From positions 2,294,001 to 2,358,000 of the forward strand of contig CP075493.1 in assembly GCA_021613535.1 (NCBI GenBank): DNA of 64,000 nt, read 5' to 3'. Numbering within the stretch: the first letter of the stretch is position 1; each line of letters starts with the position of its first letter. Below the pieces are notes generated by a model that saw only the letters and a program-made list of their open reading frames with translations, did not search any database and had not been told where the DNA came from. This document shows positions 12,536 to 25,154 of the stretch, one piece after another. This DNA comes from Adineta vaga (lineage: Eukaryota; Rotifera). The position numbers were made by a program, and so were the translations under genes.

Positions 12536-13072
12536 TGAGAGAAATAAATGACATAAGTCGGAAGAACGACTATGTCATAGACACTATTACATATATACTT
12601 TCTCTCTCTCGCTCGCTCTCGTTTTTCTTCTTTTTTTTTCACGAAGAAAAAACATCTCCGACATTGAAGAATAAGGAAAAGCACGACGGATGTGGATAGT
12701 GTCATGGGTTACATGCAAAAATTCTTTTGTTGTTCTATGACTCATAGAAATCAACATTGTCTCCTTTGCTTTTTTTAGATCAATGTAATTATGTTCTTTT
12801 GGAAATGTTTTTTTCTTAAATCTTCTTATTGTCAAACATATAATCATGTTCAATTCATAATATCACGCTGTTTTCAATTTCTTTTTAATTTAGCTTGGAA
12901 AGCAACACATGTAATTGAATAAAACAAAACAATCATATCCTATTTTCAAAATTAATCTTTTCTTCTTTTTTTGTATTTTAGTTTTATACATTTATATTTA
13001 TTTGGTTTACAAGTGGTCCATTGACAAATTTATGTTTATATTGATATTAATTCAACAAAAATTCGTGTAATA
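12536..13072. other. divergent promoter region
   Basis: Shared upstream region of the calcium-sensor gene (leftward) and the ankyrin-repeat gene (rightward). It contains a TC-rich tract at 12599-12645. No exon recognised. Confidence 0.5.
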
Positions 13073-14422
13073 ATGTCTCGTAGTGTTCGTGATCTACGTG
13101 AATTAATTTGTTTATCTCGTTTTGGTTTTCGTTCGGATGAGAATGATATTGAAAATTCTTCAAATGAATCACAAAATAGCATACTCTTTTATTTTGATCC
13201 TTCTCTACTCAACAATTGGCTCGAAATAACTTCATCACGTTTAGAAAAATTACGTTCATTATCAACAGATACATTGATTAGTTTTATTTATTTTTGGTTA
13301 AAACAATTCGATCATCAACATAAACAATCATTATTTCAAATGGAATTTGAATTATTTATTGAACATTTAATTTTAGCCTTTACACCAAACGATGTGAATT
13401 CAATTCAGATTAGTCAATTTGCCAGACAAATTCTTCATGATATTGATAAACAAATAGGAATATATACAATAGAAAATGATTATTATTTCGTTTCTATTAT
13501 CGATATTTTCAATCGATATAAACGTGATGAACAATATCGCAATTTACTAGCGAATTTACCCAATGAATTAACAATAAATATGAATAATCGTTTACATTTA
13601 CAATGGATGTTAGCTATTCGAGCATTTGGTTTAGTTGCTATGTGTATAGCAGCAGTAGACTTTTTCGAAAAGATTCAAGATACTTTAAAACAAAATCGAC
13701 CAATAGGTATTTGTGTTTCATACTTCTCAATTTCTATATCTCATTAAAATCTCTATATTTTTAGACAAATCCCATTCTTCTCAATCTAATGATCAAATTA
13801 TATTCAATACTCCATCTGAACAATTCAGAGCTCGAATTCTTACTGCTCTCAGGTTGATTCAATTGTATTTCTACTCAAGAAGGAACATTTGTTTACTTTT
13901 GATTTATTTAGAAAAGATTATATTGAAGTTATTGACTATTTTATTAAAACTAATCAATTAACTGGCGATTCTCTTGATGATCAAAATCGAAATATTCTCT
14001 TTCATTCTTTACCTTTAGGAAATCTATCTATGATTGAACATTTACTCAAATCAGTTGAGTTATTCGATGTATTTCTTCTTCATTTCAATATCTATTCATC
14101 ATTTTAGAATCTTCCTCACTTGGATATCAATTCACTTGCTCAATCTGGCAATAGTCTTGTTCATGTTTGTATAACTCTTCAATCTCTTGAAATTCTTCAA
14201 TTACTCTTAAAATATTATCCGAATATTAATTTAAATCAACGTAATCAACAAGATGCTACGCCTCTTCATCTTGCCATAATATTTGATAATCTCGAAATGA
14301 TTCGTTTTCTTGTTCAATCAGGTGCTGATGGCAAATTAACTATGAAAAATAAAACATGTTTAACAATGTCCAATGAATTTACTAATGAACCGTTGATTGA
14401 ATTTTTTTCTAAACTTGTTTAA
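13073..14422 (+). CDS. ankyrin-repeat protein with novel N-terminal helical domain
   Basis: The first exon opens MSRSVRDLRELICLSRFGF and encodes about 190 residues of helical sequence with no family I recognise. The C-terminus has ankyrin repeats, clearest in DATPLHLAIIFDNLEMIRFL and SLVHVCITLQSLEILQLLLK. Two exon models exist. Preferred: 13073-13654, 13853-14068, 14108-14422, all phase 0, giving 370 residues. Alternative: a GT-AG intron at 13707-13764 followed by coding-like sequence to about 13850, but that path cannot enter the ankyrin frame without a one-base change. The skipped stretch may be an alternative exon. The gene is convergent with CERK, 200 bases away. Ankyrin arrays bind proteins, and no partner can be inferred. 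Confidence 0.7.
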
Positions 14423-14621
14423 AGAGAAAACGAAAGTCACTTGTGATAAAAACAAAGCATTCCATTGAAATAATAGTTGTGTACTTTTTATTAATTATTA
14501 TTCTTAATATTATAATTATAAGCGAATGAATGAAATACAATAAATTGACAATATTAATAACAACAAAAAAAAATACGAAAGAAAGAAGAAAGGGGAAAAA
14601 ATGGGAATGTAAATAGGATCT

Positions 14622-17023
14622 TTAAAAAGAATTTGATTCTTCATATTTGATGTTTTTCTTATTTCGAAAACATGGAAACCAATTATTAGGTAGTATTTTG
14701 AGATTTTCAGCTTGATACTTTTCAGCAAATTGAATACCAGATGCAAAAAGATTCAATGCCTGACGATGAACACGTACTTGAATTTCATTTCCAGTGATTA
14801 ATTCTCCATCACAAGACCAATTACCACCACGTTTTCGACCTGTATTAATTGGACGTATAAGAACTTCACTAACACGATATCGTTCAACATTTGGTAAATC
14901 TTCTATTGTTCGACTATCATTCGCAACTTGCCAAAGAAAACGAAGAAAACCAGTACGCCATGAACGTTTAACAAGAATTAAATCAAATGTTCCATCACCT
15001 AAAAAAATCAATTAAAATAATTCTTCTCCTCAAGAATTGTTCTTACCTAGATGAACGAACGGTGACATGCCATATTTACTTTTTGCACAACGACATGGCA
15101 TATTAAGACAATTAATTGTTGTATATCTTCCTTCTCGTCTGATTTTTAAGGGTAAATGAACTTTTCCTGCATCACGTTTTTCTTCATCAGCACAAAATCC
15201 ACAATTACGACTACAAAATGCTACAGTTGGCATAACAATTTTATCGATCGTATTTGTAGATATATTCTTGGAATTTTCGTCTATCAATTGTTGCTGATCA
15301 GGTGCAATAGTTGATGTTCCTCCAACATTACTCAACGATGTTGATGATGGTGGATGACAAATTTGAGCTGATGCATGAGGCGATAATGTTATTGTTAATT
15401 CACTGTGATATGATGTATTACGAACAAATTGACAAAATCCCGCAAGATCATATCGTAATGGACCTAGACAACGCCATCTATCTGACTGATGTATAATATC
15501 ACCGAAAAATCCATATGCAAGCATTGTTGCCATAAAACGAACAAAACCATTTTCATTATGAACCTAAATAATTAAAAATAGAACATATTAAACTATTCAA
15601 TACATTCTCGATTTTGATAAGAATAACTTCTATGAACTAATAGTAGCCTTTTCTTACCGTCGTTATATCAATGGCTAATGATTCTCCAACAATAATTTGT
15701 AATGCACTAGTCACTGGGTCATTCAAACCTGTAGTGCCAAAAACTACAGCATCGGTTGAACCGGCTGGAATAATTCCAATTCTTAACTTTGGTCGAACAA
15801 TATCCACTTGTGGATTATCAATATTGATTTTACCATCATGAGCAGCTCGTAATAGAAGACCATGACAAAGTTCAGCAAACATGCCGTCACCTCCAACACA
15901 CACGAGACCATCATAATCATCTAGTACTTCATTAATAACATATTCTTGGGCATGATTAGCACGTTCCGTATAGATTGTTTGAACAGCTATATTTGCTTGT
16001 TGAAATATCGGCAAGACTTTCTTATCATAGACAACACGTGCACGACCTAAAATTTACATATCATAAGTTGATAACAGATATAACATGTGATTCGAATATT
16101 ATTATCTTTAGGTCAAAATTTATCTCGAAATCTGATCAACATTGAAAGTTCTCATTTTTTTTCGTAAACAGATAGATTTCTATTATGACGTCATAGACAT
16201 TGAATGCGTACTTTGTAATTCCTATGCAACGGAATTGTGTACGTGTCTACACTACTTAAACCGATAGAACGAGAAGAAAAACAACTTCAACTAGCATTTT
16301 CGAAGTCGTTTGTTTTTTCATACCTTTGCCGGATAATGGATTAACAAAAGCTAACAATCGATGTGGCCGTTGAATTAATGTTGATAAACAAAGATTTAAA
16401 TTTGTATATAATTCATTCGCAAGATCTTCATCTTTTAATTCTAATTCTAAAGTTTTAATACTCCATCGGATTGAATCGGAAACATCGACATAATCGATTT
16501 TAATTGTAGTTTTAAGTAATAAAATTGCGTCACCATCTTGATTTGATAATGAAGAGAAAAATCTTCGAAAACTAAATTGTCGACGTTTTATTATACTTTC
16601 GGAATTATTCGAAGATAATGTTATATGACTTGAGTCATGAGATTGTTCAGACGTTGGTGTTGTTCTTTCTGATGAAGCATTTATTGATGTTGTTGGTTGA
16701 AGATTTTGAGTAAAACTTTGATTAATTTTTTTCGGTAATGATGTCGTTTGTTTAACATTCAATAAATGATTAAGAGTAATCGTTTCTGGAATATTCCAAT
16801 TGGATTTTTTGTCATCTAATAGTTGAAAATGTAATCGAGTTAACGAAGGTTTTATATGTGCTATTGGAATGTCAGTGGCAGTAAAGTCAAGAGAATCGGT
16901 TGCTAATGTAGTCAGATTCGATAGAACATTCACTAATGTTTCATTTTGATTATCAACATAGATGCGTAAACGATAGAGATCAGTTTTGATAAAACATGTT
17001 GTTGAATATAAAATGGACGGCAT
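14622..17023 (-). CDS. CERK: ceramide kinase
   Basis: Four exons (17023-16324, 16046-15658, 15563-15047, 14998-14622) give 660 residues. The diacylglycerol-kinase catalytic fold shows LLAFVNPLSGKG, the nucleotide loop VCVGGDGMFAE, RIGIIPAGSTDAV and the acidic GDGTFDLILVKR. CERK-specific features are the cysteine cluster (CSRNCGFCADEE) and NMPCRCAKSKYGMSPFVHLG. It phosphorylates ceramide to ceramide-1-phosphate in a Ca2+-dependent way. The N-terminal 230 residues before the kinase domain correspond to the PH-like region but include a Ser/Thr-rich insertion, explaining the length above human (537). The start was chosen at MPSILYSTT, the first ATG of the open frame. Intron 1 (277 bases) is long for this window. 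Confidence 0.95.
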
Positions 17024-17787
17024 TGATACGATATATGTTTTGGAATAATTAGAAGATAAAAATAGCAAATAAGAAAGAATCTTTTCGAATTAGATATCTA
17101 TTGAGTTCAATGAATAACACAGACGAAAAACAATAAATAAATATATATTGAGAACTGTACACGTTTACACGGGTCGGATATTTGTCGTTTGTCGCTGTTT
17201 AAGAGACGACGACGACATTGTAAATACTTGTGATGGCTAAAAAAGAAACGAGAATTAAGTATTATAGATGTAAAATTAAGTGAAAAAATATAAGAACAAT
17301 GTCGATCTTATCGTAGGCGACTAACCTTTTACGGACATTTTTACAGGCAAAAAAAAAATTTTATCAGCGAAGGGGTTTGGTTCTCTACTCCGACTGATTT
17401 ACATATTGACAATAAAACAGCCTTCGAATTTCGATTGAAAAAAAATATTTATCGACATTCAACAAAACGAACGATGGATACTCGCTTCTCTTCTCTTGTT
17501 GTTCTTTCTTTTTCCTTTTCTTTTTCTGCGAGACTAATCAAGCAATCAAATAACCAATACAATAGCACAGATGGCGCATCTGTTTCTATCATTTGTAAAT
17601 CAAAATGATCGACAAGATTTTTCGAAGACTTTTTTAAGAATTTTTGTTAAAAATAAACAAGAAATTGTTGATGAATATGATTCATAAATACTTAGCAACG
17701 TCCTCGATTATCCACGTTCATGGATACTGAGTTCACCTTATATGAATAGAAGAATATTAACATTTCGTGAGTCAAAGACAAGTACAA
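17024..17787. other. divergent promoter between CERK and STK36
   Basis: About 760 bases that must hold both promoters. Poly-T and TTC-rich tracts occur at 17500-17525. No coding or RNA feature recognised. Confidence 0.5.
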
Positions 17788-20700
17788 ATGGATAAATATA
17801 TGATTATAGCGCCAATTGGCGAAGGATCTTTCGCAAAAGTTTATCGTGGTCGAGAAAAATATACTGGACGAGTTCGTATTGATTGAACGATACATTTTCA
17901 GACGAGAATTAGTCTTTTTTAGGATGTTGCATTGAAGTTTATATCCAAATTAGGTAAAAGTGAAAAGGATTTAAATTCTTTACGAGGTGAAATTAATATT
18001 CTACGAGAAATGAAACATGAAAATATTGTTGAAATGCTCAATAGTTTTGAAACCAGCAATGAAGTAAATTCGACATGATGATTGATGATTTAAAAAATCT
18101 TTCATTTTCATAGATTGTTGTTGTTACAGAACGTGGTTTAGCTGATCTTTATCAATTATTAGAAGATGATGTTAGTTTACCAGAAGAAACGGTATGGAAA
18201 CGAATAATTTCATGATTTTATAATTTTCTTTCGTTGTCTTTTTCAGGTTCAAAAAATTGCTTGTCAATTAGTATCCGCTTTGTATTATTTACATTCTCAT
18301 CGGATACTTCATCGAGGTTTGATTCGTATTTATCTAGTAATCAAATTTGAAATTGATTTGAATAGATATGAAACCACAAAACATTCTCATTTTTCCGGCA
18401 GGCAAAGTTAAACTATGTGACTTTGGGTAAGTGATGTTTTGATATGTACTATCACTCGTATGTTCTATTTAGTTTTGCTCGAAATATGACAATGGATACG
18501 ATGGTATTAACATCAATTAAAGTACGTATTGTTTTTCTATGTATATATATCTGTTCTAATTGTATATGTTTAGGGAACACCATTATACATGTGTCCGGAA
18601 TTAGTGGACGAAAAACCGTATGATCATTCAGCAGATTTATGGTGAGTTGTTAGAATAAAGATTGCAGATGATAAGTAAAATCATGAACTATTTTTAGGGC
18701 ACTCGGATGTATTTTATACGAAGTTTATCATGGTAAACCACCATTTTTTACCAATAATGTTTTTCATTTAATCAAAATGATTGGCAAAGGTATGACTATT
18801 CTTTTTTATTTTATATTTCAAATAATATTGAATCTTTATTAGAATCTGTTAAATGGCCAAAACCAATTAGTCCAGATATGCGTAGTTTTCTTGAAGGTCT
18901 TTTGACAAAAGATTCGACACATCGTTTAACATGGCCTGATCTTTTACAACATCCATTTGTTCGAACAGGAGTAAAAGGTAGAATATTCATTTCTGTTTTT
19001 CCAAATCTAACCTCAATTCTCATTGTTTTTTTTCTCTATTCAAATTGACTAGTTCCAATGTTAACTGAATCCATTGTGGGCCCATTGACACAACCTCCAA
19101 CTGAAGAACAACGAATCTTAAAACAACAACAAATTAAAGCAAAAGGTGTTTCACGTGGCCCCTCGAAACTTCTTTCGAAATTCATGCCAGATGAACATCG
19201 CAAAGTGAGACTCGTCGTTCGTTTTTTCCTATTGTATTCTTATTGTCAATTTATTTATCTAGCAAGAGGCACAAAAATCACCTGGCAATAAAGATAAAAC
19301 TCCAAAGAAAACAAAAATACCCACACCACAAAAACCTGAAGTACAACCACCCGCTCCATCTCACGCACCACCTCCTCCTCCACCGCCAGTACAACCACCG
19401 GTGCTTCCAGTCGAACCAACTATCAATCAATCAGCTCTTGTTGCAGATTCTCTTGCCAGTCATGAAGATAAATTCATTTCTGCACGTGAAAATCTTCATA
19501 CACCACGATCAGCTGAAGAACAAGAAATTGAACAATATGCTGAACAAATCGAATCTATGTCGAATGAACAATTAATGGCTTTACTTCAACATCCACCATT
19601 TATAAAACTACTTCAAATTATTCAAACAACGATCTTAGGCAAATTATTAGAATGTACATTAAATGGTGCATCATTTTATCGTAATGCAATGAAAATTATT
19701 CGTTTTACATTACAAGCAGAAATCGATCCTCATTTAACAATCTCATTTATGAATACAATTCATATACCAGATCTACCAATAAAACATCTGAAAGCAATAT
19801 TAGAACATCCAACTATTCGAAAAGAAGTAAATTTTATCGATCTTTTTTTTTCGGGAGAAAAACAAACAAATTTTTCAATTTCTTTTGTTTAGCCTTGGTT
19901 TGCTCATGTTCTTTATGATATTCTCATTATTTTACGTCTTTGGTTTGAATTAATAACTGCATATACACTTCAACAATTGGATGAAGGACAATGTCAATTC
20001 TATTTAGATATGTCTCATGAATTTCTTGAACAAGTAGCTACAATATTAAATATTGCATCATCATTAGATTTAACTATTTGCTGTGAAACATTAATGATAT
20101 TGATTATTCTTTGTGAATCCTATGAAGATGCATCTCCAATACTTTGCCAAGCATGGTATGATCCAATACGTTTAGATAAGTGTCAAATATGGTCATCAAT
20201 TGGTCAATTAATAACTATACCTTTCAAAGCAGAAAGTAAAAATTAACTTGGAGAATTATTTCAATAAGGCTGAAAAATGCTTTTCTTTTTTTTTGAAAAA
20301 CTCAGGTTCAAATGCAGAAATTCATAGCGAAACTTTAATGTATACTGTAGCTACAATTGCTGCTTTAACTTATCCATCACAATGTTTACCAGATGAATTA
20401 CTCGATGCAAAGATACGAGTAAGTAGCACATCTTGTCTTTTTAATCAAAATCTTTCTCTAAATATCATATTTTACAGGTAGCGAATTCTCTTGCATTGAA
20501 ATTACTCGATTCTAACTATACAGCATTTCGGGATGTATGGCTTGGTCAATTTCATACACCAAAATGTAGTTCAAATATTCTCAAAGTATAATTTTGTCTT
20601 ACCATTTTGCTTCAACATTCTCATCATTTAGGCACTCTATGGGTTGTGTTTATCAACACCACGTTTTAGTGCATTTTTATTCGAAGGATCATTCTTATCC

Positions 20701-23259
20701 AATGAACTACTTAGTTTAATTCGTGGTCAAGTAAGATTATATGAAAATATTCTATTTCACTTCTTACTTTATTATTTCAATAGATTACAACAGAAGAATC
20801 AGATTTAGACGAAGCAATTGAATTATCAATTCATCTCAGTACTGTCATGATTAAACAAATAATATTACAATAGTAAATATATATTTTCTTTTGAAATTAT
20901 TAATTCGATATATATATATATATATATATATTAGTGATAACAATACACGAATTGATTTACGAAATCCACCATTTATTAAAGAAGATCGTAAATTAGAAAA
21001 GTAAGATGTCATTTATGTCTTCTTTATAACTGATGTTTGCCCTTTTTTGTTTTCTTCAATATAGACTTCAACCGATTACATCTCATATTGCACAATTAGC
21101 AATGACAAGTCAATTGCTTCCACAACGAGCTGCTTGTGCTCTTCATCTCGTTCATGCAATCTTATGTGGCATGAAATTTGCATTAAATTTTGATGAATAT
21201 ATTGATAGTCTTTCGACTATATTTCTTCAATCTGAATGTGATGTAAGTAGATATCAATAAACGTAACAAATCTTATATTTGTATTTAGTTTATTGTACGA
21301 TTTCCATTTCAACATGGACTTCTTGATGGTTTTATAATGCTCGTTTTTCATATTGTACAAATGGATCCACAAAAATCAATTAGTTCATTAATTGATAGTG
21401 GTTTATTTCATATTTTATGGCAACAAGTTCGTGCAGCTTTTCATTCTTTGCATCAGAATGATATGAACGAAGAAATATCGTTGGTTGTAACACCTGATTG
21501 GATCGTTATCTCACGTGATGGTATTCATCAATTACTTCAATTAACATTGGAACTATTTCTTCAAGTAATAAGAAAAAACTTGCATTTCGTCTCTTTTGTA
21601 AAAACATATAAATCATCTTTTAGCGTATGCATAAATGTTTAAGTTTACTTATTCAACCTGATAGTGTTATCTTTGAATCATTAAGTATGATGTTAAGTAA
21701 AGAATTAATTGAACAATTAGATATAAAGTATGAAGGAAATGATATTAGGAACGAAAATAAAATTATCTTCAAAATATTTCTAGATCTTCCATTTCATTAA
21801 CAACAGAAGTTGTAACATTAATATGTAATATATTTATGTTTCCATTTTCAATTGAAACAAGTGAAACATTTCTCGAACGAACATTAGAGTAAATTTGAAA
21901 ATTATTATAAAATATCAAATAATAATTGATATCTTCTATCTTTAGATTATGTCATCGTTATGATATTATTCAAAAACTTCTTTGGGTTACAATGACACAT
22001 TTACCAACCGATCGCGTTGAAGTATCAGTTGGACTTGTAGCACAATTAAGTTACTATCAAGAAAGTAAGAGATATGAAAGAGAATAAAAACAAGATACAC
22101 GAAAATCAATGTTGTATTTTAGCTGCTCGAAAAACTATTAGTCAAATGCTTATGGATGATGTACAGGTAAATATATCATTTAAAATCTTCTTGAAATTTG
22201 TTTTTTTTATAAACAAATTGTATAGAAGATGTGATCGATAATACTTGAACTATATCTGTTTTAGTTATGTCAATTCTATGCTAATGTACTCTATGGAAGT
22301 AATGAAAGCGAATTTATTCTATGCGATACATTCTTTACATTTACAAATTTGATCAAAGCTACTGATACTGTTGTACCATCATTAAGTGATATTATTAGTG
22401 GACCACAAAGTAATAAAAGAAAAAGAAAAACGAATGAATTGATTTGATTTTTAACTTTATCTTTAGATGATTTTGATGTTTTAAAACGAGCATTATCTGG
22501 AAGTAATTTAACTAAAGCTAAATGTTGTTTTCTTATGGGACATATGACGAAATCATCTCGAACATTCTGTACAGTTTTGAAAACTCATCCGGATGTTTTG
22601 GATCAATTACGTCAATGTTGTTTTGAAGAAGATTCTCACGTTCGAAAGGTAAAATCACAATATTTCTACACACCTTTAAATATCTATACCTATTAAAAAA
22701 ATTTAGATGGCATTCTTTGTCTTAGGAAATTTCATTTCTACAAATGAAATTCTCTATGAATATGTCGATGAATTAACACCATTCCTTGTACAAGCATTGA
22801 ATGATACAATATCAAAGATACGATCACATGCTGTTAGTAAGTATCAAGTAGTTTTGTTTGCTTTTGTATTCAATCTACTTATTCTTCCATAGATACACTT
22901 GGCTTTTTGGCACGTTATCGTCTATCTGATCGTTTAATTGAATTAAAAGTACCAGAAAAATTATTAGATGTCGCCTGTCATGATACGCATGTAACTGTTC
23001 AAGAATTTGCTCTTCGTGTATTAAAACAAATGTTAAAACACGAACGAGGAAAAGAGGTTCGTTGATAAAAACTTTCTCAAAAAATCGAACAAATTCTTTT
23101 CTTTAGATTTTACACGAATGTAATGCAACTGATAAACTTTCGAATTTACTTTCAAATCTATGTATTCAATTAGAAAATAATCAATATAGTGAAGTAGATG
23201 GTTTAGTAGATGAATGTGATGATCTTTTGAATCTATTAATTGAACCATGTAATACTTGA
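17788..23259 (+). CDS. STK36: serine/threonine kinase 36 (Fused homologue)
   Basis: Twenty-eight exons, all with GT-AG borders and matching phases, total 3,912 bases (1,303 residues), almost the same as human STK36 (1,315). The N-terminal kinase has [16 protein letters not shown], the catalytic [24 protein letters not shown] and [12 protein letters not shown] Pro-rich linker encoded near 19300-19420 and a long HEAT/armadillo-like helical region follow. Fused acts in Hedgehog signalling in flies and in building the central pair of motile cilia in vertebrates. The start ATG opens the kinase domain directly ([15 protein letters not shown]). Introns are mostly 45-70 bases. The intron ending at 20934 consists largely of a TA run abutting its acceptor. 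The CHK2-like gene starts 257 bases downstream on the same strand. Confidence 0.96.
20909..20932. repeat. (TA)n microsatellite inside an STK36 intron
   Basis: About 24 bases of alternating TA fill the end of intron 16 and run directly into its TTAG acceptor, replacing the usual pyrimidine tract. Confidence 0.9.
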
Positions 23260-23516
23260 ATTAGAATCTTTGTTTGTGTTTTTCTCTAGTCTGTCAATTT
23301 TGTTTGTTTGTTTGTTTTTCATTCGATTCTGTAAATAAATTTTCGTTTATCATATATTCTTCACTATACATGTTATTGAAGAAAACACAAAAGTTAATCA
23401 TAGCATGCCGGACGATGATAATCATTCGTTCTTTCTCTTTCTCTCTGTGTTTCGTTCGATAACATCTCCGTCGGATGGATTTCATCTCGTCATCATCATA
23501 GAATAAACATTTTCGA

Positions 23517-25154
23517 ATGGCTTCGTTTCCATCTATTCCATGGGGTTATTTGGAGCCAATAAATAATATTTATCCTCGAGGAATTTTATCAAAATCTTCC
23601 TATACTATCGGACGTCATCCTACTGAATGTGATATTATTCTTGATTCCAAAGAACTTCGACAACATGAATATTTTATACATTTAAGTTCCAAACATTTTC
23701 TTATCGAATATACGGATAATGGTCGATCAATTTATTTTCGTGATGTCAGTAGAAATGGATGTTATATCGATGGAGATTTAATTCATCATTCGAAAATTTT
23801 ATTACAAAATAGTGAACATATTATGTAAGTAAATCATTCAATTACAAAAGTAACTTTCTTTTCACTCATTCATTTAGTTCTCTTGCATTAAAAGAAAATC
23901 GTGCTTATCGATTCATACGTTTATCGGGTTTATTTGATGTTATTAATCTTGATGAACGATATTTAAAAGGAAATCTTCTTGGTTCAGGATCATTTGCAAA
24001 TGTTTATCGAGTTATTTCACATGTTACACATACACGTCGAGCAATAAAGATTATTAATAAAGATCAATGTGAAAGACAAATTGGTCCAGGATTTTCCAAA
24101 TATCTCTATCGTGAAGTGTAATTTTTTTTTCGAAATTTAATTGCATATTTAAATCATATTGTTCTTGTTTTGATTTAAGATCTATTCATGGAAGTGTCGA
24201 TCATCCTTGTATTCTTCGTCGTTTCGATGTTTATCATGAAAAATCCGATCTATTCGTGGAAATGGAATATGCAGCAGGTGGATCATTACTTGACCGAATA
24301 CATAAAACATATATCATGGATGAAGATGAATGTAAATTTATTTTTTATCAAATTGGTTGTGCATTAGCATATTTACATCGATTAAAGATTGTCTGTTGAA
24401 TTTGATATGAAAACTATGATTTTATTTACGCTTTTTTTCTTTGACATGTAGGTTCATCGTGATATAAAACCAGCAAATGTTCTTCTCATGTCAAATGAAC
24501 GCGAAACAGTAGCAAAATTAAGTGATTTCGGTGTAGCAAAATATGTTTATGCATCTTCAAGATATTTAAATACAACCATTGCTGGTACTCAGCAATTTAT
24601 GGCACCTGAAGTACAATTTCAAACTGGCCATTCAACAAATGCAGATGTAAGTATATTCATTAGAAGTCCAAAGAAAATAATCGCAAAAAAAACTAATTTG
24701 AGTAAATAGAAAACAAACATTTTGTTTATCATAAACAAAAATCTAATCGCTTTTTCTGCTTCAATGAAAAACAAATTAGTCCTTTTTTGCTGATAAATAT
24801 TATTCTAATTAGATCAGTGAAGATATTCTTATGTATTAGAACAAGGTTGCTGAGAAATTTAGTCAATTCTTTTCATTTTAGGTTTGGTCATTTGGTATGA
24901 CACTTTTAAATGCATATGTTGGAGATACTGTATTTCGTTTACGTGGTATTCGAGCTTTAAATTCAGTTTCACATACGAAAAAAGATTTAAAAGAAACTAT
25001 AACAAAAACACTAGAAAAGAATACTTATGCTCGACCAGATATGAATCAATTATTTCGTTATTCATGGTTTCGTGATAGTGCATGTTTTGAGCGCATTCAA
25101 AAACTCGTTCAAGTACAAACTGGTAAACTATTAAGTTTACCTTATGAAAGATGA
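23517..25154 (+). CDS. CHEK2: CHK2-like checkpoint kinase (FHA + kinase)
   Basis: Five exons (23517-23824, 23878-24117, 24180-24390, 24452-24646, 24882-25154) give 408 residues. The start is followed almost at once by IPWGYLEP, the IPWG lead-in of CHK2, then an FHA domain with GRH, SSKHF and SRNGCYIDG phosphopeptide-binding motifs (about residues 10-120). The kinase shows GSGSFANVYRV, RAIKII, HRDIKPANVLL, LSDFGVAKY and APE. CHK2 relays ATM signals after DNA double-strand breaks. Compared with vertebrate CHK2 it lacks the N-terminal SQ/TQ cluster and the C-terminal nuclear-localisation tail, and the C-lobe is shortened after DVWSFG. Intron 3 starts with a weak gtctgt donor. Orthology to CHK2 rather than another FHA kinase is likely but not certain. 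Confidence 0.85.

Noticed and set aside
19243-19575. Second open frame overlapping the STK36 linker exon
   Set aside because: It is a shadow of the Pro-rich coding frame, and all STK36 phases support the other frame.
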